64,000 nucleotides of DNA, taken from positions 9,287 through 73,286 of the forward strand of contig CAJNBP010000008.1 of assembly GCA_905221035.1 (NCBI GenBank), read 5' to 3'. This DNA is from a bacterium (lineage in GTDB: Bacteria; Bacillota; Bacilli; Lactobacillales; Streptococcaceae). Positions within the stretch are counted from its first letter, which is position 1, and the number at the start of each line of letters is the position of its first letter. The position numbers and the translations under genes were made by a program. The notes under the pieces were generated by a model. The model was not told where the DNA came from and did no database searches. It saw only the letters and a program-made list of their open reading frames with translations. Of this stretch, positions 16,775-25,478 are shown in pieces.

Positions 16775-19700
16775 GTGCTGACTTCAGAAATTCCCAAAAT
16801 TTCTCTAATTTCTGCTAGGGATAGACTGCCACGTGACTCTGTTCCGTCCAATACTTGTGACACCAGATGTTTCTTTTGTTCTTGGAGTTCCTGTATTTTT
16901 TCTTCAATGGTTCCCCTAGTAACCAAGCGATAGACCTCAACCGTTTCTTCCTGACCCATCCGATGGGCACGGCCAATGGCTTGCGCTTCCACCGCAGGAT
17001 TCCACCAAAGGTCGACCAAGATAACCGTATCAGCACCCGTCAGGTTCAGACCGACCCCACCAGCCTTGAGGGAAATCAGAAAGGCATCCCTTTCTCCTTG
17101 GTTAAAGGCCTTGGTCATGTCCTGTCTTTCCTTAGCTGGGGTTGAACCCGTAATTTTAAAGGATGTCAAGCCCAAGTCTGGCAGTTCTTGCTCAATTTTC
17201 TCCAACATTCCCTTGAACTGGGAGAAAATCAAGACACGGTGTCCACCGTCTGCCACCTGTACCAGCAGGTCTCGGAGACTATCCAGTTTACCACTGGCCC
17301 CCTGATAATCCTCCATAAAGAGGGCAGGCGTGTCGCAGATTTGGCGCAAGCGCATCAGACCAGATAAGATTTCCACCCGACTTCGCTGAAATTCCTGATC
17401 TGACACTTGCGCCAGACGGTCCCTCATCTGTTGCAACTGGGCTAGGTAAATAGCCTTTTGCTGGTCTTCCAGTTCATTCTTATAAACCACTTCAATCAAG
17501 TCTGGCAATTCAGTCAGAACTTCTTCTTTCTTGCGCCGCATGACGAAGGGCTTGATAAACTGAGCCACACGCTCGGCTGGCAATTTCATAAATTCTTTCT
17601 TGCTTGGCAAAAGTCCTGGCATGACGATTTGGAAAATAGACCACAACTCCCCCAGATGATTTTCAATAGGAGTTCCTGACAAGGCAAAGACTGACGGCAC
17701 CACAAACTGTCTCAAAGTCTGGGCAATCTTGGTCTGGGCATTTTTCATAACCTGAGCTTCATCCAAAAAAAGGAAGTCAAAGGCCATCCCCTGATAAAGT
17801 TCACTGTCCTGACGAAAGGTAGCATAGCTGGTCACATAGATTTGATGGCTTTCGGCAAGAATCTCTTCACGACTCGTTTTCAAACCATGAACAACAGCTA
17901 CATCCAACTGTGGGGCAAATTTCTGAAATTCATCTGCCCAGTTGTAAATCAAACCCGACGGAGCTAGAATCAAGACTCGACTTTCTTTTGTCACTTGACT
18001 GGTCAAAAAAGCAATGGTCTGAAGGGTTTTCCCCAATCCCATATCATCAGCCAAAATCCCACCAAAACCATAATGATGGAGCATTTGCAGCCAGCCGATT
18101 CCCTTTTCCTGATAATCTCGCAAATCAGCCTGAACCTGAGTTGCTTGTCGAGGGAAGTCCTCTGGATGCGTCAAATCGTGGGCCAGATTCTGAAATTCTT
18201 GTGAGAAAGAAACACGGTCTCGCCCTTCAAAGAGATGGGCTAAACTGTAGGCCAAGGACTTCCGAGTCTGCAAGGAGCCATCTTTTAGTTCAAATTGCCC
18301 CAGTTCCTGTAAATTTTGGCGAATTTTCTTGGTTTCTTCATCAAAAAAGTAGACTTGATTAGACGAATCAATATAAAAATCTTGATTGTCAACCAAGGCC
18401 TGCATGGCTTGGTCAATTTCCTCTTGGGCAATATCTTGAAAATCAAACTGGATTTCCAAGAGACCTCCCTTGGAAGCAATCTGCACTTGAGGGCTCGCTA
18501 GGTTATAGAGTTCTTCTAGCTTGTCTGATAGGTCAACATGCCCGAGTTTTTCAAAGACTGGAATGATGTCATGGAAGAAATGATAGACAGACTCGGCTTT
18601 TAAGGCCTGACGCCAAGATTGAAAATCGGATTCAAAACCCGCTGCCAAACAGACTTGGAAAACTCTTTCTTCTAAGTCAGCATCACTCGAAAAGGGCAAT
18701 TCTTCTAGCTCTTGTCGGCTAGATACCTGTCTATCCCCATAATCAAACTGGATTTCTAGACGAATCCGATTATCCTCTTCCCTGTCAAAGTAAAACGATG
18801 GAGAAAAAGTTTTGATTTGTAAGCGTTCTGGAGCTGAGACGGTCCCCATCTGGCTAAAAAGAGTTAGACAGGAAGCCAACTTATCACGGTCACTGCTATC
18901 AAATTGCAGGTGTTTTTTCCCATGTTGATCCAAAGGCAGCGCTTTGATTTCCTTGAGAAGACGCATCTGCTGGTCTGTGAGAAAATAAACCTGTCCTTTA
19001 TGGAAAAGTACAGCTCCCTGATAAAAGACATTGACCCTTGGACTCTCACTGATTTCCATTTCAAAATAATCCGAGTATGCTGTTACTGTAAAGGCAAATA
19101 GATTGGCATCAGCATGCAAATCCTGAAAAAGCAGGGTCTGGTAGCTATTCACTTGGTGGTCAAATTGAAAATGGGGTAAGGCCATCAATAAATTCACACC
19201 CTGCTCAAAAAAAGTCAGAGGGAAAAAGAGATGCCGACCTTGGTTTTGGAAAAAGAGGTCTGGAGCCTGTCCTTCCTCCATCAGTCCCCGCAAGAAAGTC
19301 AGAAGTTCTTGGCTGGCATCATCAAAGGATTCCCAAGAAAGAGACTCCTCATAAATCTTGCCAATCATATAAGACTTTCTCTGCTCGACAATCCTTAAAA
19401 AGAGTGGAATGTCTCGAATGACATAGTATTTTTGGCTATTGATTTGGCCAATTCTCAGGGTCCACAAGATATAATTGGTTCCTGCTTCCACCTGACCCAC
19501 AGCTGATAATTCATAGGCTCGTTCTGATTTTGGAGACAAGATTCGATCCAAAAACTTGCCACCCAAGGTCACCTTGGTTTCAACGGCCTCTTTTTCTTCA
19601 TGACCTTCTTCCAGACTCTGCAAGATTTCCTGACCACGCTCATCATTTTTCAAAAAATGCTCCAGCGCTGCCAAATGTACACAGTAGCCCCTCTTTTGGA

Positions 19701-19869
19701 AAAAATCGCAGGCACAAAAAACCAAATCATCCTCTAGACTATAGCGCAGTTCTTCTTCTGCAACACGAGCGTAGAGCCGATTATTCTTTTCCTTGATGAT
19801 GTCAACCTTACCAGTTTCATAAAGGGCAACGCCTTCGATACGGACTTTCCCCGGAATCAATTTAGCCAT
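16771..19869 (-). CDS. SWIM-domain SNF2 family helicase
   Basis: A 1032-residue SWI2/SNF2-type DNA translocase. A zinc-binding SWIM motif (CxC...CxH: FCACDFF...GYCVHLA, residues about 50-68) opens the protein, followed by a long SNF2-associated region and a C-terminal two-lobed ATPase. Motifs seen are DDMGLGKTLQT (Walker A, near 610), LFLDEAQVMKN (motif II), ALSGTPIENHLGELWS (III), FSQFKGMLEKIEQ, LKAGGVGLNLTGADTVI (V) and QAIGRAHRMGQ (VI). Bacterial members of this type are nucleic-acid remodelers of uncertain role. It is transcribed alone from an extended -10 box TGGTATAAT at about 19895-19903. Confidence 0.93.
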   Translation of the reverse strand: MAKLIPGKVRIEGVALYETGKVDIIKEKNNRLYARVAEEELRYSLEDDLVFCACDFFQKRGYCVHLAALEHFLKNDERGQEILQSLEEGHEEKEAVETKVTLGGKFLDRILSPKSERAYELSAVGQVEAGTNYILWTLRIGQINSQKYYVIRDIPLFLRIVEQRKSYMIGKIYEESLSWESFDDASQELLTFLRGLMEEGQAPDLFFQNQGRHLFFPLTFFEQGVNLLMALPHFQFDHQVNSYQTLLFQDLHADANLFAFTVTAYSDYFEMEISESPRVNVFYQGAVLFHKGQVYFLTDQQMRLLKEIKALPLDQHGKKHLQFDSSDRDKLASCLTLFSQMGTVSAPERLQIKTFSPSFYFDREEDNRIRLEIQFDYGDRQVSSRQELEELPFSSDADLEERVFQVCLAAGFESDFQSWRQALKAESVYHFFHDIIPVFEKLGHVDLSDKLEELYNLASPQVQIASKGGLLEIQFDFQDIAQEEIDQAMQALVDNQDFYIDSSNQVYFFDEETKKIRQNLQELGQFELKDGSLQTRKSLAYSLAHLFEGRDRVSFSQEFQNLAHDLTHPEDFPRQATQVQADLRDYQEKGIGWLQMLHHYGFGGILADDMGLGKTLQTIAFLTSQVTKESRVLILAPSGLIYNWADEFQKFAPQLDVAVVHGLKTSREEILAESHQIYVTSYATFRQDSELYQGMAFDFLFLDEAQVMKNAQTKIAQTLRQFVVPSVFALSGTPIENHLGELWSIFQIVMPGLLPSKKEFMKLPAERVAQFIKPFVMRRKKEEVLTELPDLIEVVYKNELEDQQKAIYLAQLQQMRDRLAQVSDQEFQRSRVEILSGLMRLRQICDTPALFMEDYQGASGKLDSLRDLLVQVADGGHRVLIFSQFKGMLEKIEQELPDLGLTSFKITGSTPAKERQDMTKAFNQGERDAFLISLKAGGVGLNLTGADTVILVDLWWNPAVEAQAIGRAHRMGQEETVEVYRLVTRGTIEEKIQELQEQKKHLVSQVLDGTESRGSLSLAEIREILGISEVST

Positions 19870-19922
19870 ATTTTCACCTTTACCTTATCTTTTTATTATA
19901 CCATATTTTCACCTATGAAAAT

Positions 19923-19955
19923 AGCCTTCTAGGAATACTTTTCTCCTAGAAGGCT
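19923..19955 (-). terminator. Terminator of metB-patB
   Basis: AGCCTTCTAGGA / TCCTAGAAGGCT, 12-base perfect arms with a nine-base loop, about 14 bases after... the patB stop in the minus direction; the following tail is only moderately T-rich (ATTTTC). Confidence 0.65.
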
Positions 19956-19961
19956 GGATTT

Positions 19962-21128
19962 TTAACGTTTGGAAAAAGTGGTAACGATACGCTGGCAGAC
20001 TTCTTGCAACAGAGATTTAGGCATGGCTACATTGAGGCGGGCATGGAGACTTCCTTCCTCTCCAAAATCCAAACCACGGTTGAGGATAACCTTGGCTTCA
20101 TTTCTCAAAAGCTCTTGCAATCTTTCATCAGTCAGGTCATAAGCTGAAAAATCAAGCCAAATCAAGTAGGTTCCTTGCGGTTTCATGACCTTGATTTTAG
20201 TCTCTTTTCCAAATAAATCGACCACATAATTGATATGGTCTTCAAAAACTTGCTTGAGTTCTCCCAGCCAATCCTTCCCATAACGATAGGCAGCTTCTGT
20301 CGCCAAATAACCCAGACCTGAAATTTCATGCTGATTATTAGCCAACTGGCGTTTCTGGTAAGCCGCTCTCAACCTAGGATTTTCAATCACTGCATAGGAA
20401 TTTTTTGTCCCAGCAATGTTAAAGGTTTTAGTGGCACTGCTCAAGACGATGGCAAATTCTTTAAAGTCAGGGTTGATGGTATTGAAAGAATGATGCTTGT
20501 GACCAAAGAGGGCCAAATCTTGGTGAATCTCATCTGAAACCAAGAAAACACCATGTTTTTGGCAGAGTTGTCCAATCTTCTCCAACACTTCCTTTTCCCA
20601 CACACGTCCACCAGGATTGTGAGGGTTGCAGAGAATATAGAGCTTGACATCCTCTTCTACCAGATCCTTTTCAAGTTTGTCAAAGTCAATCTCAAACAGA
20701 CCATCCTTTTCCACCAAAGAATTGGTAATCAATCTGCGGTTATTCAACTTGACACTGCGAGCAAAAGGTGGGTAAACTGGTGTGTTAATCAGAACCGCTT
20801 CGCCTTCTTTTGTAAAGGCTTGAATAGCTGTTGAAGTAGCTGGTACTACACCCTCAATAAAGACAAGGGCCTCTTTGTCAAAGTGGTAACCGTGTTGTGT
20901 AGCTTCCCACTTTTGAACTTCCTTAATTAAATCATCACTGGCATAGGTATAGCCATAAACCAGTTGGTCTGCGTAAGTCTGCACAGCTTGGCGGATTTCA
21001 GGCAAGACCACAAAGTCCATATCCGCTATCCAAGCTGGTAGGACTTCGTTATCCGTTTCCGCCTCTTTCCATTTATAGGTATGGTGCCCTAAACGATTGG
21101 GCAGGCTTGTAAAATCATATTTTCCCAT
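19962..21128 (-). CDS. patB: MalY/PatB family cystathionine beta-lyase (C-S lyase)
   Basis: A 388-residue PLP-dependent class I aminotransferase-fold enzyme that cleaves cystathionine to homocysteine, pyruvate and ammonia; related oral streptococcal enzymes also release H2S from cysteine. The N-terminal LPAWIADMDF, the CNPHNPGGRVW substrate loop, SDEIHQDL and the PLP lysine in LSSATKTFNIAG are diagnostic. ATG at 21128 (MGKYDFTSLPNR) is preferred because GGAAGGATAAG precedes it; an in-frame ATG at 21167 would overlap metB by 32 bases. It follows metB with a seven-base gap, a transsulfuration pair. Confidence 0.93.
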   Translation of the reverse strand: MGKYDFTSLPNRLGHHTYKWKEAETDNEVLPAWIADMDFVVLPEIRQAVQTYADQLVYGYTYASDDLIKEVQKWEATQHGYHFDKEALVFIEGVVPATSTAIQAFTKEGEAVLINTPVYPPFARSVKLNNRRLITNSLVEKDGLFEIDFDKLEKDLVEEDVKLYILCNPHNPGGRVWEKEVLEKIGQLCQKHGVFLVSDEIHQDLALFGHKHHSFNTINPDFKEFAIVLSSATKTFNIAGTKNSYAVIENPRLRAAYQKRQLANNQHEISGLGYLATEAAYRYGKDWLGELKQVFEDHINYVVDLFGKETKIKVMKPQGTYLIWLDFSAYDLTDERLQELLRNEAKVILNRGLDFGEEGSLHARLNVAMPKSLLQEVCQRIVTTFSKR

Positions 21129-21135
21129 CTTTGTC

Positions 21136-22230
21136 TTATCCTTCCAAGGCTTGGCGCAAATCTGCAATCAAATCTCTAGCATCCTCAATCCCAATTGACA
21201 AGCGCAAGAGGTCATCTGTCAAACCATAAGAATGGCGCACTTCTGCTGGAATATCGGCATGGGTTTGCGTCGTTGGATAAGTAATGAGACTTTCCACCCC
21301 ACCTAAACTTTCCGCAAAAGAGAAGACTTTTAGGCTGTTCAAGATATGCGGAATGCGTGTTTCATCCGCTACTTTAAAGGAAATCATACCTCCACGACCA
21401 GTGTAGAGAACTTCCTTAACTGCTGGAGAATCCTTCAAAAAGGCAACCACTTCTTGGGCATTGGCAGTTGAGCGCTCCATACGAAGAGATAGAGTCTTGA
21501 GACCACGAATCAATTGATAACTGTCAAATGGAGACAAGACTGCTCCTGTCGTATTGAGATTGTAGAAAAGCTTCTCGTATAGTTCTAAACTATTGGTCAC
21601 AACCACTCCAGCCAAGACATCATTGTGCCCTGCCAGATACTTAGTCGCTGAATGCAGAACGATATCCGCACCATCTTCAATCGGACGTTGATAGATAGGG
21701 CTGTAGAAGGTATTGTCCACGACCACTTTGGCACCCTTAGCATGAGCCAATTTTGCTAGTTTCTCAATATCAAATTCCAACATCAAGGGATTGGTTGGCG
21801 TTTCAATATAGAGAACATCCACGTCTTTTTCTAACTCAGCAATCAACTCTTCTTCTGTATTAGCATAGGTAAAATGGAATCGACCTTCCTGCTCCACTTG
21901 GTTGAACCAGCGGAAAGAACCACCGTAAAGGTCACGGACAGCTAAAACCTTACTTCCTACTGGGAAAACGCTAAAGGCCAATACAATTGCTGACATCCCT
22001 GAGCTAGTCGCTAGGGCATAATCTGCTGACTCAATAGCTGCCAAGACTTCTTCAGCCTTACTACGAGTTGGGTTTTTAGTACGCGTATAGTCAAATCCAG
22101 TAGACTGACCAAACTCTGGGTGCTGATAGGTCGTTGAAAAATGTAGCGGCGTCACCAAAGCTCCTGTCGCTTCATCTGACTTGATACCCGCCTGGGCCAA
22201 AATTGTGTTGATGTGTAATTCCTTGCTCAT
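21136..22230 (-). CDS. metB: Cystathionine gamma-synthase / trans-sulfuration enzyme
   Basis: A 364-residue Cys/Met metabolism PLP enzyme. The PLP lysine lies in LHSATKYLAGHNDVLAGVV. YTRTKNPTRSKAEEVLAAIE and VLYIETPTNPLM are conserved in the family, and SFAESLGGVESLITYPTTQTH is the C-terminal substrate loop. It condenses an O-acyl-homoserine with cysteine to cystathionine, which the adjacent PatB then cleaves. A GGAGG site precedes the ATG. Gamma-synthase versus gamma-lyase activity cannot be separated by eye; operon context favours the synthase. Confidence 0.92.
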   Translation of the reverse strand: MSKELHINTILAQAGIKSDEATGALVTPLHFSTTYQHPEFGQSTGFDYTRTKNPTRSKAEEVLAAIESADYALATSSGMSAIVLAFSVFPVGSKVLAVRDLYGGSFRWFNQVEQEGRFHFTYANTEEELIAELEKDVDVLYIETPTNPLMLEFDIEKLAKLAHAKGAKVVVDNTFYSPIYQRPIEDGADIVLHSATKYLAGHNDVLAGVVVTNSLELYEKLFYNLNTTGAVLSPFDSYQLIRGLKTLSLRMERSTANAQEVVAFLKDSPAVKEVLYTGRGGMISFKVADETRIPHILNSLKVFSFAESLGGVESLITYPTTQTHADIPAEVRHSYGLTDDLLRLSIGIEDARDLIADLRQALEG

Positions 22231-22328
22231 ACAATACCTCCAAATCTATAGTAACTATTGTACCACTTATTTTCATCAACTCATTTTCTTCTTTTCAAGA
22301 GCTAGTTATAGTTTCAAACTATACACTT

Positions 22329-22480
22329 ATACTCTTCGAAAATCTCTTCAAACCACGTCAGCGTCGCCTTACCGTATATATGTGACTGACTTCGTCAGTC
22401 TTATCTACAACCTCAAAACAGTGTTTTGAGCAACCTGCGACTAGCTTCCTAGTTTGCTCTTTGATTTTCATTGAGTATTA
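22329..22480. repeat. BOX element (boxA-boxB-boxC)
   Basis: Begins ATACTCTTCGAAAATCTCTT (boxA), contains GTCAGTCTTATCTAC plus the CAAAACAGTGTTTTGAG inverted repeat (boxB/C) and ends TTTGATTTTCATTGAGTATT (boxC). It is a miniature repeat family of pneumococcus and relatives and can form a stable stem-loop if transcribed. Confidence 0.93.
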
Positions 22481-22493
22481 GCTAGTAAAGCTA

Positions 22494-22525
22494 AAAAGAA
22501 TCCAGAAAATACTCCAGATTCTTTT
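22494..22525 (-). terminator. Terminator of the 22.5-kb hypothetical gene
   Basis: AAAAGAATC / GATTCTTTT perfect nine-base arms, usable in both directions, 20 bases beyond the stop codon. Confidence 0.7.
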
Positions 22526-22545
22526 GTGAAAATGATTGCTAGTGC

Positions 22546-23001
22546 TTACTTGGACCGAAAGAAATCCTGTTGAGCTAAATAGTCATAATGCTCTTTGTTA
22601 AATTGATATTGGCCCACACGCTGACTAACCTGACCGACATCCACGGAAAACATATAGGTTTCATTTTGATAGTTCCAGCTCAGCCTGACCGTATTCAAGA
22701 CTGGCTTATAAGTAAAATCTTTAACTTGATTCCAAGGCATCTCAAGGACTTGATTAAAACGATTCTCAGTTATATCACTGATGTCCATCAAATAGATTCC
22801 CTTAGGTGTGAATGCCAGAATCTTAGGCTTCACACTCGACTGAACATAGTAACTTCCTCCTACAATGAAGAAATCAATAAAGGATTTCAACCATGTTTTT
22901 TTCTTGAAGGCCATCAGAAAATTCTTTTGCCCTTCAATGCGACAAGTTGAAAGAAATGATGCAATCTGTTTTTCTGTTGCAAACTCCATAATAGCGCCCA
23001 T
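22546..23001 (-). CDS. Small conserved hypothetical protein (PH/YokE-like fold suspected)
   Basis: A 151-residue protein without signal peptide. The pattern KPKILAFTPKGIYLMDISDI...VLEMPWNQVKDFTYKPVLNTVRLSW is strand-rich and resembles bacterial PH-like (DUF956/YokE-type) domains, but I cannot name a family with confidence. FIDFFIVGGSYYV is a single short hydrophobic stretch rather than a clear TM. The ATG at 23001 is supported by GGAGGTAACATC; a second ATG four codons in is less likely. It stands alone between the aliB terminator and the BOX element. Confidence 0.7.
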   Translation of the reverse strand: MGAIMEFATEKQIASFLSTCRIEGQKNFLMAFKKKTWLKSFIDFFIVGGSYYVQSSVKPKILAFTPKGIYLMDISDITENRFNQVLEMPWNQVKDFTYKPVLNTVRLSWNYQNETYMFSVDVGQVSQRVGQYQFNKEHYDYLAQQDFFRSK

Positions 23002-23269
23002 GATGTTACCTCCATAACAATTAGTAAATAGGCAGATAAGAACTCTTCACATAAAGAAGAACTTATCATTTGTTGCATTTTATCTTACTTTTCCAGTAGA
23101 TGGCATCCCTCCTATAAAATCACCCTAGCATGTGCATACTTCAATCAACATTAGGGAGATTTCGAACCTAGTTTTCCACAACCTTTTATTATATTCATTA
23201 TATCATAAAACTAACAAACAATTTAAAAAATGTAATCACTTTTCTTCCAAATTTGCCATCATTCTATAA
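23002..23269. other. Intergenic leader region, nothing firm
   Basis: About 270 bases upstream of the small hypothetical gene. A partial inverted repeat (AAGTTCTTC...GAAGAGTTCTT on minus, near 23040-23066) is the only structure noticed. No gene or recognised riboswitch was found. Confidence 0.4.
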
Positions 23270-23301
23270 AAAACGACAGTTTCTTTCGAAACCATCGTTT
23301 T
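23270..23301 (-). terminator. Terminator of the oligopeptide-binding protein gene
   Basis: AAAACGA...GTTTC / GAAAC...TCGTTTT arms with a short TTTC loop and T-rich end, 12 bases after the stop codon. Confidence 0.75.
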
Positions 23302-23313
23302 CTTGAAAAATCC

Positions 23314-25272
23314 TTATTTGACATGTTTTGCCAATTCTTCTTGGGCTTTTTTATTAGATTCTTCTTTTTCTTTCAACCATTTTTCTTTAGCTTTTTCAAA
23401 TTCATCTTTTGTGACTGTCTTATCTTGTACTTTGAGGTATTTATAGGATTCGATACCTTTATTACCAGCTAATGAATATGGTTCTGAGAAAGGAACTGTT
23501 TTTCTCAACACTGGTGTTCCACCCTTAGAAACATTTGGAATTGCTAAAGCACTATCTACCAACCAAGCTTGGATCTCAGCATATTTTTCATAGCGTTTCG
23601 CAAGATCTTGTTCCTTGTTAGCTTCTTCCAACATTTGAGTGTAGACATCTAGTCCAACAGCCTTGGCCTTGTCATTGGCTTGACCTGGCTCTAAACCTAG
23701 ATTTTGCATCAAACCACCAGAATGAACGTTAAAGACATCAAGATAGGTTGAAGGATCTTGGTAATCAGGACCCCAACCACCGTTGTAAAGATCATAATCC
23801 TTCTGAGCTGCTGTCTGAGCCAAATAGCTTGAATTGTCATAATCTTCAGTAGAAAGTTGTTGAATATCAATTACAACATTTTCTGCACCTAAGGCTGCTT
23901 CAATAGATTGCTTCATAGAATTTGCCTCTTGGACACCCTTTTTAGCAGCTTGGTCAACTGTCATGTCCAAGTGGATAGGGAATTGGACTCCTTTGGCTTG
24001 GAGTTCTTTCTTAGCCTCTGCAAATTTGGCTTTAGCTTTTTCAGCATTGTAGTATGGATCCTGAGCATCCGCAAAGTTGATTCCTTGCCATTCTTTACCA
24101 TAATTCACCATCTTTGAGGCTACTACTTCACCAAAATCTTTTCCATTGATACTTACAAATGTTGGAGGTACGACTAGGTTACGCAAAATCTTAGTTGCAC
24201 CCTCTTCTCCTTGAGATTGAGCGCCATAGGATGTACGGTCATAGGCAAAGTTAATGGCTTGACGGAAGTTTTTATTAAGAACCGCTTCCTGAGTCGATTT
24301 CTTCTCAGCATCACTTGTTTTTGAAGTGAATTTATAAGATTTTCTATCCAAGTTGAAGTTCAAGAAGTAAGATGTAGCATCTTGCAAGCTATAAATGATA
24401 TTATCCTTATTCTTCTCTTTAATTCCTTCAAAGCTTGAACTATTTGGATAGAGACGAGCGTAACTATAAGCCCCCTCGACAAAGTTACGAGCCAGTGCAT
24501 CTTGGTCATTACCATCATAATAGGCCAATTTGACATCATCTACAAAGACATTTTTAGCATCCCAGTAGTTAGGATTTTTCTTGAATTCGATAACTGATTT
24601 TGAAACAAAGGATTTCATCAAGAAAGGTCCATTGTACAAAATGCTAGATGGGTCTACCTTCCCAAAATCATCCCCTTTTGATTTCAAGAAATCCGCATTA
24701 ACTGGGAAGAGTATAGTTGATGTCGTTTTTGAGTTCCAGTAAGATTCTGGTCGTGTCAAAGTATATTGAACGGTTTGGTCATCAAGAGCCTTAACTCCGA
24801 CAGTTGAGAAGTCGCTTGTTTTACCAGTGATATAGTCATCTAAACCAGCAACGGATTCTTGCACTAAGTACAAGGCTTCTGATTTTTTATCAGCCGCATA
24901 TTTCAAACCAGTAACAAAATCTTGGGCAGTTACAGGAGCATATTCATCTCCTTCTGAAGTATACCACTTAATGTCCTTACGAAGTTTGTAGGTATAGGTC
25001 AAACCGTCTTGAGAAACACTCCAATCCTCTGCCAAAGATGGGACATAGTTCCCATACTGGTCATTTTCCATGAGCCCATCTACCAGATTGGTCACAATAT
25101 CATTGGTTGTTGCACGGTTTTCTGCTAGATAGTTCAAACTTGATGGATCGCTTGAGTAAACATAGTTATATGTTTTTGACGCTGTGCTAGAATTTCCACA
25201 GGCACTTAACAAAATACCTGCACTTAACACGACACCTGCAAGCGTTGCATACTTGGCCTTAGACTTTTTCAT
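23314..25272 (-). CDS. aliB: Oligopeptide ABC transporter substrate-binding lipoprotein (AliB-like)
   Basis: A 652-residue extracytoplasmic solute-binding protein, family 5. The lipoprotein signal ends in LSAGILLSAC with the lipidated Cys at residue 25. NYVYSSDPSSLNYLAENRATTND and TYKLRKDIKWYTSEGDEYAPVTAQDFVTGLKY are the OppA-family opening, and the length matches the pneumococcal AmiA/AliA/AliB group. These proteins deliver peptides to the Ami permease, and no permease genes lie here, as expected for the orphan Ali proteins. AliB is chosen from neighbourhood; AliA or another paralogue is possible. It has its own terminator and a strong AGGAGG site. Confidence 0.85.
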   Translation of the reverse strand: MKKSKAKYATLAGVVLSAGILLSACGNSSTASKTYNYVYSSDPSSLNYLAENRATTNDIVTNLVDGLMENDQYGNYVPSLAEDWSVSQDGLTYTYKLRKDIKWYTSEGDEYAPVTAQDFVTGLKYAADKKSEALYLVQESVAGLDDYITGKTSDFSTVGVKALDDQTVQYTLTRPESYWNSKTTSTILFPVNADFLKSKGDDFGKVDPSSILYNGPFLMKSFVSKSVIEFKKNPNYWDAKNVFVDDVKLAYYDGNDQDALARNFVEGAYSYARLYPNSSSFEGIKEKNKDNIIYSLQDATSYFLNFNLDRKSYKFTSKTSDAEKKSTQEAVLNKNFRQAINFAYDRTSYGAQSQGEEGATKILRNLVVPPTFVSINGKDFGEVVASKMVNYGKEWQGINFADAQDPYYNAEKAKAKFAEAKKELQAKGVQFPIHLDMTVDQAAKKGVQEANSMKQSIEAALGAENVVIDIQQLSTEDYDNSSYLAQTAAQKDYDLYNGGWGPDYQDPSTYLDVFNVHSGGLMQNLGLEPGQANDKAKAVGLDVYTQMLEEANKEQDLAKRYEKYAEIQAWLVDSALAIPNVSKGGTPVLRKTVPFSEPYSLAGNKGIESYKYLKVQDKTVTKDEFEKAKEKWLKEKEESNKKAQEELAKHVK

Positions 25273-25410
25273 TTCCAGAACCTCCTGATTTAAATATTTG
25301 TTTTATTATACAGACTAACTACTTTTTAGTCAAGTATTTTTTGACATAAAATTCAATTACTTTCGTTATTTATTCTCTGTTTTACATTTTATATCCAATT
25401 CTAACAATAA

Positions 25411-25462
25411 AAAATGAATAAGAGAGTGTTTTGGTTTTTAAAAAACTCAACTTATTCATTTT
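25411..25462 (-). terminator. Terminator of the murJ-like gene
   Basis: AAAATGAATAAG / CTTATTCATTTT perfect 12-base arms with a 28-base loop, after the murJ-like stop codon; could act both ways. Confidence 0.65.
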
Positions 25463-25478
25463 ATTTATAAATTATTTT